8,353 bases of DNA from Synechococcaceae bacterium WB4_1_0192 (GTDB lineage Bacteria > Cyanobacteriota > Cyanobacteriia > PCC-6307 > Cyanobiaceae), in the NCBI GenBank assembly GCA_009926195.1, contig RFPK01000074.1, positions 1 to 8,353 of the forward strand, given 5' to 3'. Below, one piece after another: positions 1-5,747 of this stretch. The notes under the pieces are model-generated. The model saw nothing but the letters and a program-made list of their open reading frames with translations, did not search any database and was not told the origin of the DNA. Position 1 is the first letter of the stretch. The number at the start of each line of letters is the position of its first letter. The translations under genes and the position numbers were made by a program.

Positions 1-1292
1 GCGGCGTAGGGCTTGCTGGCCAGGCGGCCGCCATCGGCAAACAAACCCATGCCGAGCACGTTGGTCTGCATCACCCAGTCGAAGCCGTCGATGAACATGC
101 GGTGGAACCAGGCCGTGAACGCCTGCGGCTCCAGCCCCGCCAGCAGCCCGTAGTTGGCCAGCACCATCAGGCGCTGGATGTGGTGGGCGTAGCCATTGGC
201 CTGGATCTCACCCAGCACCGTGTCCATGCAGTCCATGCCGCTGCCCTCCAGCCGGTCCAGCCACGGCGGCAGAGGCGCCGTGGCCTGCAGATGGTTCAGG
301 CCGGGGTAATCCGTCCCGAACCAGTGGTACAGGCCGTGCATGTATTCACGCCAGCCGAGGATCTGGCGGATCACGCCCTCCAGGCTGGCCAGCGGCACCT
401 GCTGCTCCAGGCCCGCCTGCTCCAGGCGCCGGATCACCTCCAGCGGCTGGAGCAGGCCCAGGTTCAGGTAGGGCGACAGCAGGGCATGCCAGAGGGTCGG
501 CTGGCCGCTCACCATCGCGTCCTGATAGGGGCCGAAGCCCGCCAGGCGGGTCGCGATGAACTGCTCCAGCACCGCAAGGGCCTGGCTACGGGTCACCGCC
601 CAGGCGAACGGCTCCAGGCGGCCGGGCAGGGGCGGCAGACCGTCACTCTGGCGCTGCTGGTCCAGCTGCCGCACCCGCTCGATCACGGCCAGGGTGATCG
701 GATCGGGTGCGAAGCCCAGCGGCTCTGGCCCCCGCAGGCCCTTGGGCGGCGCCTTGCGGTTGTCGTGGTCGAAGTTCCACTGGCCGCCGATGGGCTGGGC
801 CTGCCTGCCCTCGCCCTCCATCAGCACAGCGAAACGCCGGCGACCTTCCCGATAGAACAGCTCGAGGCGCAGCTGGCGGTAGCCATCGGCCCAGGCCGCG
901 AACGCCTCGCGGCTCCACAGGAATGCATTGCTCGGCAGCCACACCACCGGGATCGGCAGGCGCAGCTGCTCGATCGCGATGCGGAAGGCCCGGTCGGCTG
1001 GCTCCATGATCCGCAGCTCGCGGATGCCCTGCGCTTCAATCCAGGCACGCACCGCCGCGCCGAACCCGGCAGCGATGACGTGATCGACCTGCCAGCCCGC
1101 CTGCTCCAGCTCCAGCGCGAAATGGCGCATGGCGCTCCACACCAGAACGAGCTTCTGGCGGTGATAGGCCCGCCGGCCCAGCACCGATGCGCTCTCGACC
1201 AGCAGCACCCTGGACCCAGCCGGCTCACCGCTCGTCAGGGCCGCCTGCGCAGCATTGAGCTGATCGCCGAGCACCCAGATGCCGATGGTCAT
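1..1292 (-). CDS. Iron-sulfur photolyase/cryptochrome family protein (COG3046, FeS-BCP/CryPro type), 3' end cut by window edge
   Basis: A 430-codon reading frame runs off the left edge, so the C-terminus is missing; characterised relatives are about 500 residues. It is a flavin-dependent DNA repair enzyme or photoreceptor. The best-studied relative, Agrobacterium PhrB, reverses (6-4) photoproducts using FAD, a lumazine antenna and a 4Fe-4S cluster. Visible here are an N-terminal Rossmann-like domain (about residues 1-130), the QWNFDHDNRK block (171-180), the GWREYMHGLYHW helix (313-324), GYAHHIQRLM (367-376, with the His pair equivalent to the catalytic pair of PhrB at 370-371) and the GMGLFADGGRLASKPYA end (414-430). 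Cys355 fits the first cluster ligand; the other three would lie beyond the edge. The ATG is preceded by GGAG with 7-base spacing. It starts 18 bases after the upstream exported-protein gene, so co-transcription with uvrC is likely. The family is clear; the exact photoproduct repaired is inferred. Confidence 0.93.
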   Translation of the reverse strand, partial: MTIGIWVLGDQLNAAQAALTSGEPAGSRVLLVESASVLGRRAYHRQKLVLVWSAMRHFALELEQAGWQVDHVIAAGFGAAVRAWIEAQGIRELRIMEPADRAFRIAIEQLRLPIPVVWLPSNAFLWSREAFAAWADGYRQLRLELFYREGRRRFAVLMEGEGRQAQPIGGQWNFDHDNRKAPPKGLRGPEPLGFAPDPITLAVIERVRQLDQQRQSDGLPPLPGRLEPFAWAVTRSQALAVLEQFIATRLAGFGPYQDAMVSGQPTLWHALLSPYLNLGLLQPLEVIRRLEQAGLEQQVPLASLEGVIRQILGWREYMHGLYHWFGTDYPGLNHLQATAPLPPWLDRLEGSGMDCMDTVLGEIQANGYAHHIQRLMVLANYGLLAGLEPQAFTAWFHRMFIDGFDWVMQTNVLGMGLFADGGRLASKPYA

Positions 1293-1299
1293 GGCAGCA

Positions 1300-1303
1300 C
1301 TCC
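1300..1303 (-). promoter_or_regulatory. Ribosome binding site of the photolyase gene
   Basis: GGAG on the minus strand lies 7 bases before the ATG at 1292. It supports that start and rules out the need for a longer N-terminus, since the family normally begins with a short strand just like MTIGIWVLGDQL. Confidence 0.6.
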
Positions 1304-1310
1304 GCGGTGA

Positions 1311-1613
1311 TCAGGCGCTGGCTGAACCGGCCAGGCGGCAGGCCTTCTGGGCTACGGCCCGCGCATGGCCGCGCTCCACCGGGCCCACCGCCGGGCTGAG
1401 GTGGCCGTCGCGGCAATCGACGATCAACCGCTCATGATGGCCCTGCTGATCGCTCAGGCGCAGGCGCAACTGGAAATGGTGCTTGGCGCTGCGGGTGATT
1501 TCATCCCCGCAGACCGGACCGATGCACAGCCCCGGCGCCGCCTGAACCGCCGCCGCCGGCACGAGCGACAACAACGCGAGCAGGCAGCAGGTGATGACAG
1601 GAATCCACCTCAA
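1311..1613 (-). CDS. Small predicted exported protein with four mature cysteines, function unknown
   Basis: A 100-residue protein begins with a typical signal peptide: WIPVITCC, then a leucine/alanine core, and a likely signal peptidase I site after VQA at residues 23-25. The mature part of about 75 residues has cysteines at 30, 35, 67 and 92, which could form two disulfides in an oxidising compartment. It also carries basic and histidine-rich stretches (RSAKHHFQLRLRL, 41-53). The start is TTG at 1613, whose last two bases overlap the uvrC stop (TTGA). It has GGAG 8 bases upstream and no better in-frame start before the signal sequence. The gene therefore seems translationally coupled to uvrC and sits between two DNA repair genes, although its own product is presumably periplasmic or membrane-associated. 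I recall similar short hypothetical proteins in picocyanobacteria but cannot name a domain or a function. Confidence 0.72.
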   Translation of the reverse strand: MRWIPVITCCLLALLSLVPAAAVQAAPGLCIGPVCGDEITRSAKHHFQLRLRLSDQQGHHERLIVDCRDGHLSPAVGPVERGHARAVAQKACRLAGSASA

Positions 1614-3760
1614 CCGGCCAGCTCCAGGGTCTGGGCATTCTCGTCGTCGCCGGACACGAACGTGGCTGCGGAGATCGCCGCATCACTCCCGCCGATGTCA
1701 TCCCCGGGTGGATGGAAGTACTCCCACACCACCCGCGCCAGGCCGGGACCCAGACCAGGGGCCGCCGCCAGGGCTGCGGGGCTGGCCAGCTGGATCGCAT
1801 CGATCGAGCGAAAATGGGCCAGCAGGTCGCGGATCCGCTTCGGGCCGAGCCCCGGTATGTCGGAGAGCCTGGAGCGCTTCATGCGCTCGCCGCGCTGCTG
1901 GCGGTGAAAGCTGACCGCAAAGCGGTGCGCCTCATCGCGCAGACGGCGCAGCAGCTGCACGCCCAGCTGATCGGCTTCGCTCTCCAGCGGCTCCCTGGCA
2001 CCGGGCACGAACACCTCCTCCCGCTGCTTGGCCAGGGAGCACACCACCAGCTCGTCATCCAGGTTGAGCTCACGCAGGGCCTCCATCACGGCCGAGAGCT
2101 GGCCCTTGCCGCCATCGATCATCACCACATCGGGCCAGTCGTTCAGACCGCCGGTGTGCAGGGCGCTGCCGGCGGCGCGGCGCAGCTCGCGCAGGTCAAC
2201 CCCTTGGGCCTTGGCCTGGGCCCAGCGGCGGAAGCGACGACGGATCACCTCCGCCATGCTCATGAAGTCGTCCGAATGGCCGGCGCGCACGCTGCTGCTC
2301 TGGATCTTGTATTTGCGGTAGTGCTGCTTCGCCGGCAGCCCATCGACGAACACCACCTGGGAGGCCACGGCATCGCTGCCCTGGATGTGGCTGATGTCGT
2401 AACCCTCGATCCGGCGCGGCGGGGTGGATAGATCGAGCAGCTGTGCCAGATCTTCGGTTGCGAGCAGGTTCTGTTCACTGGCCCGCTGGGCCCGCTGCAG
2501 CTCGTAGCTGGCATTACGGGTCACCAGCTCGATCAGATCCGCCTTCTGGGCCCGCTGCGGCACCCCCAGCCTCACCTTGCGGCCGCGCAGTTCACTCAGC
2601 CAGTCCTCGATCAGGCCCTGCTGGGGAAGGGGCACCTGCAACAGCAGCTCCGGCGGGATCTCCACCGGCTCCACCTGGCTGTAGTGCTCTTCGATCACGG
2701 TCTGCAGAATCCGCCCCAGGCCCGCCAGGCGCTGCGGGGACGGCGGGAGATCACCACCGCTGCCCTCCTCGGCAGGGGGCAGACCGACGGCATCGGCCGT
2801 GAAACCCAGTCGCCCGACCAACTTGCCGGCGCGCATCTGGAACAGCTGCACGGCCGCCACCCGTTCATCCGCCGCCAGGGCGATCACATCGCGGCTGACC
2901 GAGCTGTCGCCGAGGCTCATCTTCTGATCGGCCGTGAGCGTATCGATGCCCTGCAGCTGATCGCGGACGCGGGCGGCGCTCTCAAAATCCAGCCGCTCGG
3001 CATAGCGCTCCATCTGCTCCTGCAGCAGCTGCAGCAGCTCCTCGTTGCGCCCCTGGAACACCATCGCCACCTGGCGCAGGGTGCGGTGGTAATCCTCGGA
3101 GCTGATCTTCTCCTGGCAGACGCCTGGGCAACGGCCGATGTCGTAGTTGAGGCAGGTGCGGTCGCGATGCAGGGGCTGGGGGCGCTGCCGCAGCGGAAAC
3201 ACCCGCTTCACCAGGCCAAGGGTGCGGCGCAGCAGGCCCACGTCCACATAGGGGCCGTAGAAGCGATCCAGGGGTGAGCGGAAGCGCCGCCGCCGCGTGA
3301 TGAAGATGCGCGGATAGGCCTCGCTCCAGGTGATACAGAGATAGGGATATTTCTTGTCGTCCTTCAGCAGGACGTTGAAGTGCGGCTGGTGGTTCTTGAT
3401 CAGGTTGGCCTCCAGGGCCAGGGCCTCGGCTTCGCTGTCGGTGACGATGAACTCGATCTCGCACACCTGCCGCACCATCAGGGCGATGCGGGGCGAATGG
3501 CCGTGGCCGCTACCGCTCTGGAAGTAGCTGCGCACGCGGTTGCGCAGCACCTTGGCCTTGCCGATGTACAGGATGCGGTCCTCGCCATCGCGCATCAGAT
3601 AGCAACCGGGCTCGGCCGGCACCTCGCGGAGCCGGGCCTTGAGCCGGGGCGGGTCCTGCAGCAGCGGTGTCGTGGTCGCGGGCAAGGGATGGAGGGTAGT
3701 GGAACCGGACTCAGCCGCCGTACTGCCAGCCGGTGCTGCTGAGCTCCAGGGCAGCCCCAT
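1610..3760 (-). CDS. uvrC: Excinuclease ABC subunit C (UvrC)
   Basis: UvrC makes the 3' and 5' cuts around bulky lesions in nucleotide excision repair, recruited by UvrB. All expected parts are present in the 716-residue frame. The GIY-YIG nuclease domain covers about 51-130 (GCY at 52-54, YIGKAK at 65-70, LRNRVRSYF at 72-80, and the metal-binding Glu of LALEANLIK at 117). The UVR motif that contacts UvrB is at about 245-278. The RNase H-like nuclease has Asp455 (EGYDISHIQG), Asp549 (VMIDGGKGQ) and His612 (DEAHRFA). A tandem helix-hairpin-helix is at about 630-682 (DIPGLGPKRI and AAPGLGPGLA). A short acidic tail follows. The ATG at 3760 overlaps the flavin reductase gene by 50 bases and adds a low-complexity N-terminus. 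A TTG at 3685 (residue 26) would avoid the overlap and give a more family-like start. Neither has a clear ribosome binding site, so the start is uncertain while the identity is not. Confidence 0.97.
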   Translation of the reverse strand: MGLPWSSAAPAGSTAAESGSTTLHPLPATTTPLLQDPPRLKARLREVPAEPGCYLMRDGEDRILYIGKAKVLRNRVRSYFQSGSGHGHSPRIALMVRQVCEIEFIVTDSEAEALALEANLIKNHQPHFNVLLKDDKKYPYLCITWSEAYPRIFITRRRRFRSPLDRFYGPYVDVGLLRRTLGLVKRVFPLRQRPQPLHRDRTCLNYDIGRCPGVCQEKISSEDYHRTLRQVAMVFQGRNEELLQLLQEQMERYAERLDFESAARVRDQLQGIDTLTADQKMSLGDSSVSRDVIALAADERVAAVQLFQMRAGKLVGRLGFTADAVGLPPAEEGSGGDLPPSPQRLAGLGRILQTVIEEHYSQVEPVEIPPELLLQVPLPQQGLIEDWLSELRGRKVRLGVPQRAQKADLIELVTRNASYELQRAQRASEQNLLATEDLAQLLDLSTPPRRIEGYDISHIQGSDAVASQVVFVDGLPAKQHYRKYKIQSSSVRAGHSDDFMSMAEVIRRRFRRWAQAKAQGVDLRELRRAAGSALHTGGLNDWPDVVMIDGGKGQLSAVMEALRELNLDDELVVCSLAKQREEVFVPGAREPLESEADQLGVQLLRRLRDEAHRFAVSFHRQQRGERMKRSRLSDIPGLGPKRIRDLLAHFRSIDAIQLASPAALAAAPGLGPGLARVVWEYFHPPGDDIGGSDAAISAATFVSGDDENAQTLELAG
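1622..1625 (-). promoter_or_regulatory. Ribosome binding site for the TTG start of the small exported protein
   Basis: GGAG on the minus strand, inside the last codons of uvrC, lies 8 bases before TTG at 1613. It is the main reason for accepting the rare TTG start and the overlap with the uvrC stop codon. Confidence 0.5.
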
Positions 3761-4193
3761 CGCGATGCAGGGTGGCGCTCTTCACCTCGGCCACGAACAC
3801 GGTGTGGTCGCCGTGGGCCACCTGACCCACCACCTCGCATTCGACGCCGCCGAGGGCGTCATTCAGGATCGGCAGCCCCAGCTCGCCCAGGCTGAACGGC
3901 GCTGCATCGAAGCGGCCACCCATCGCCTTCTGGGGTTTGAAGAACACGGCCGCCAGGTCCTTCTGATCTGCGGCGAGCACGTTCAGGGAGAAGCGGCCGG
4001 TGCGCTGGATGATGCCGTTGCTGGTGCTGTCGGCGCGGACCCCCATCACCACCAGGGGCGGCTCGAACGAACCCTGGGTCACCCAGCTGGCCGTGAAACC
4101 ATTGACCTCCTCGCCCTCGGCCACACCACAGATGAACACGCCGTGAGGAATCTTGCGCAGCAGGGTCTTCTTGGCGTCGGCGTTCAGGGCCAT
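3711..4193 (-). CDS. Flavin reductase-like domain protein (FMN-binding split barrel)
   Basis: A complete 160-residue protein of the flavin reductase-like family. Members bind FMN or FAD and pass electrons from NAD(P)H, either as stand-alone reductases or as the C-terminal module of flavodiiron proteins. Recognisable segments are RKIPHGVFICGV (13-24), the flavin-phosphate-binding stretch NGFTASWVTQGSFEPPLVV (31-49), SLNVLA (69-74), DHTVFVAEV (129-137) and the closing STGWQYGG (153-160). The length fits a single-domain member. No other domain is attached, so it is not a flavodiiron protein. It is the first gene of the leftward set, and its last 50 bases may overlap the start of uvrC. No good Shine-Dalgarno precedes the ATG (GCTCCCC lies directly upstream). 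Its real electron acceptor cannot be told from sequence; supplying reduced flavin for the photolyase is only a guess. Confidence 0.9.
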   Translation of the reverse strand: MALNADAKKTLLRKIPHGVFICGVAEGEEVNGFTASWVTQGSFEPPLVVMGVRADSTSNGIIQRTGRFSLNVLAADQKDLAAVFFKPQKAMGGRFDAAPFSLGELGLPILNDALGGVECEVVGQVAHGDHTVFVAEVKSATLHRDGAALELSSTGWQYGG

Positions 4194-4236
4194 GGGGAGC
4201 GCTCGGGTGGCGTGACTCTAGAAACCGCTCACAGCG

Positions 4237-4258
4237 ATGGCGCTCCAATGGCGCTCCA
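4237..4258. repeat. Perfect tandem duplication of an 11-bp unit upstream of coaD
   Basis: ATGGCGCTCCA occurs twice without a gap, at 4237-4247 and 4248-4258. The second copy ends 12 bases before the coaD start codon. Both copies carry an ATG out of frame with coaD. It could be a recent slippage duplication or a repeated protein-binding site; the sequence does not decide. Confidence 0.85.
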
Positions 4259-4271
4259 TAGGATCGGCTGA
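4248..4271 (+). other. Possible seven-codon leader ORF (MALHRIG) ending on the coaD start
   Basis: An ATG in the second copy of the 11-bp duplication opens seven codons. Their stop TGA overlaps the coaD ATG as TGATG, the same overlap that joins coaD to the next gene. No ribosome binding site precedes it, so chance is a strong alternative. Confidence 0.15.
4260..4263 (+). promoter_or_regulatory. Ribosome binding site of coaD
   Basis: AGGA ends 7 bases before the coaD ATG at 4271, good spacing for a Shine-Dalgarno. It confirms that start, which also matches the usual short N-terminus (MQALYPGSFDP). Confidence 0.65.
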
Positions 4272-4765
4272 TGCAGGCTCTCTATCCCGGCAGCTTCGAT
4301 CCGCTCACCCTCGGCCATCTCGACCTGATCGAGCGATCCGCCCTGCTGTTCGATCGGCTGGTGGTCGCGGTGCTGCGCAACCCCGGCAAGAACCCCTGCT
4401 TCAGCGTTGATGAACGCCTGGAGCAGATCCGCGCCGCCACCGCCCACCTCGACAACGTGGAGGCGGCCGCCTTCGACGGTCTCACCGTCGCGTTCGCCCA
4501 GCAGTGCGGAGCCTCGGTGATCCTGCGGGGCCTGCGGGCCCTGAGCGACTTCGAATACGAGCTGCAGATCGCCCATACCAACAAGAGCCTTGCGCCGCAG
4601 CTGGAGACCCTGTTCATGGCAACCGCCACGCGCCACAGCTTTCTGAGTAGCTCGGTGGTGAAGGAGGTGGCCCGTTTCGGCGGATCCGTCAGTCACATGG
4701 TTCCCTTGGGTGTGGCAGAGGATCTGGCCAGGCTCTTTAATCGGTCATCACCCGATCAGGCCTGA
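4271..4765 (+). CDS. coaD: Pantetheine-phosphate adenylyltransferase (CoaD)
   Basis: CoaD joins 4'-phosphopantetheine and ATP to give dephospho-CoA and pyrophosphate, the fourth step of coenzyme A synthesis, in the cytoplasm. The 164-residue length is normal for the bacterial enzyme. The nucleotidyltransferase signature is intact: YPGSFDPLTLGH at 5-16 contains the (T/H)xGH ATP-binding motif with His16. RGLR is at 86-89, and the second ATP-binding segment FLSSSVVKE lies at 124-132. The substrate-side LRNPGKNP stretch is at 35-42. The start is fixed by AGGA 7 bases upstream. The stop codon overlaps the next start (TGATG), so the downstream coiled-coil gene is probably translated by re-initiation after coaD. 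The gene is divergent from the repair set. I see nothing unusual within the protein. Confidence 0.98.
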   Translation: MQALYPGSFDPLTLGHLDLIERSALLFDRLVVAVLRNPGKNPCFSVDERLEQIRAATAHLDNVEAAAFDGLTVAFAQQCGASVILRGLRALSDFEYELQIAHTNKSLAPQLETLFMATATRHSFLSSSVVKEVARFGGSVSHMVPLGVAEDLARLFNRSSPDQA

Positions 4766-5706
4766 TGTCCGAGGCACAGCTCACCTCCGTTCTGGATCAG
4801 CTGGACCAGCTGGAGGAGATCGTTCTGGATGGCACGCGCGTGCCTTTCAGCGGCGGCCGGTTGGTCAACGAACAGGACGCCATCGAGCTGATGGATGCCC
4901 TGCGCGATGCCCTGCCGCCCCAGCTGGCACAGGCCGAGGATCTGGTGCGGCAGAAGGATGGGTTCATCGCCCAGGCACGTCAGCAGGCTGAGGAGATCCT
5001 CAATCAGGCCCGCCAGCAGCGGGAGCAGCTGATCAATGCGCAGGCCATCCGGCAGGAAGCGGAGCGGCAGGGAGCGGAATTACGGGAGCAGACGCGCCAG
5101 CAGTGTGAGCAGATGATCGGCCAGGCCCGCCAACAGGTGGCGCGCACCGAGCAGGAGCACCAGGCGCGGCTGGTGCAGATGGAGCAGCAGTTCGGCCAGC
5201 GGCGCCAGCAGCTGGAGCAGGAGGCCCTGCAACGGCGCCAACAGCTCGATCAGGAGGCGCTTGAGCTCAAGCGCCAGCTGGCGGAGCAGCATGAGCAGGC
5301 CCGCCAGCAGAGCCTGGCCGAGCTGGAGAAGATCCGCCAGGAGGCCCTGCGGCTGCAGCAGACCAGCCAGGCCGAGGCGGAGCGTCTTCACAACGATGCG
5401 CTGCAGTTCCGCCAGCAGACCCAGCAGCAGTGCGATGCCCTGATCGGTCGCAGCCGCCAGGAGGCGGCCTCGATCCAGGAGGGCGCCAACCGCTATGCCG
5501 AGCAGGTGCTGACTGAACTGGAGGGTCGCCTGCAGGAGATGGGCCAGGTGGTGACCGGTGGGCGACGTGAACTGGTGCGGCTGCAGGCGGTGGATCCGAC
5601 CAGCCTGGTGCAGCAGAGCAGCACTGATGGGGCGGTTGGCTCGGTGCCGATCAGCCGCGCCCGTCGCGCCGCCGAGCGGCTGCGCCGCGTCGCCGGGGAG
5701 CGCTGA
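4765..5706 (+). CDS. Glutamine-rich long coiled-coil protein, function unknown
   Basis: A 313-residue soluble protein with no signal peptide or membrane segment. Residues 1-50 form a less repetitive head containing a conserved-looking LEEIVLDGTRVPFSGGRLV (16-34). Residues about 52-270 form one long, highly charged coiled coil in which roughly a fifth of the whole protein is glutamine. An (A/R/T)RQQ element recurs: at 71 and 82, at 110 and 121, and in the near-identical tandem 11-mers RRQQLEQEALQ (146-156) and RRQQLDQEALE (157-167). This 11-residue spacing suggests a hendecad coil. The tail (about 275-313) is serine-rich then arginine-rich. Database searches would probably label it DivIVA-like or ATP synthase B-like on composition alone, which I do not treat as homology. 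Two internal cysteines lie at 114 and 223. Its start overlaps the coaD stop (TGATG), implying coupled translation. A scaffold or division-related role is speculation. Confidence 0.87.
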   Translation: MSEAQLTSVLDQLDQLEEIVLDGTRVPFSGGRLVNEQDAIELMDALRDALPPQLAQAEDLVRQKDGFIAQARQQAEEILNQARQQREQLINAQAIRQEAERQGAELREQTRQQCEQMIGQARQQVARTEQEHQARLVQMEQQFGQRRQQLEQEALQRRQQLDQEALELKRQLAEQHEQARQQSLAELEKIRQEALRLQQTSQAEAERLHNDALQFRQQTQQQCDALIGRSRQEAASIQEGANRYAEQVLTELEGRLQEMGQVVTGGRRELVRLQAVDPTSLVQQSSTDGAVGSVPISRARRAAERLRRVAGER

Positions 5707-5713
5707 TACCGGG

Positions 5714-5740
5714 GCTCCGACCGCGTACACGGGTCGGAGC
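5714..5740. terminator. Hairpin between convergent genes, likely shared terminator
   Basis: GCTCCGACC at 5714-5722 pairs perfectly with GGTCGGAGC at 5732-5740, giving a 9-bp GC-rich stem with a 9-base loop. It lies 7 bases after the stop of the coiled-coil gene and 7 bases beyond the dacB stop on the other strand. There is no T tract on either side, so it is not a textbook intrinsic terminator, but the position between convergent ends supports a bidirectional role. Confidence 0.6.
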
Positions 5741-5747
5741 GGGGCCA

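Larger units (their letters stand above)
4194..4270. other. 77-base divergent spacer between the flavin reductase gene and coaD
   Basis: This is the only divergent intergenic region in the window, so promoters for both transcription units should lie here or overlap the gene starts. I see no convincing -35/-10 pair on either strand. The distinct elements are the 11-bp tandem duplication, a possible seven-codon leader and the coaD ribosome binding site. Confidence 0.6.

Noticed and set aside
102..1310. A 402-codon rightward open frame opposite the photolyase gene
   Set aside because: Its residues are His/Gln/Arg/Ala-rich with no domain, and it lies wholly antisense to a gene with clear photolyase motifs; high third-position GC produces such open antisense frames.
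1712..2431. A 239-codon rightward frame opposite uvrC, and a second at 2684-3277
   Set aside because: Both are antisense to conserved UvrC nuclease and UVR regions and have no recognisable domain.
3005..3045. CAG/CTG-rich run in uvrC resembling a triplet repeat
   Set aside because: It encodes the Leu/Gln-rich helix just before the UVR motif (ELLQLLQEQ) and is ordinary coding sequence, not a perfect repeat.
4194..4236. TCTAGA-type box in the divergent spacer as a -10 element
   Set aside because: The match is weak on both strands and no -35 lies at suitable spacing; chance is as likely.
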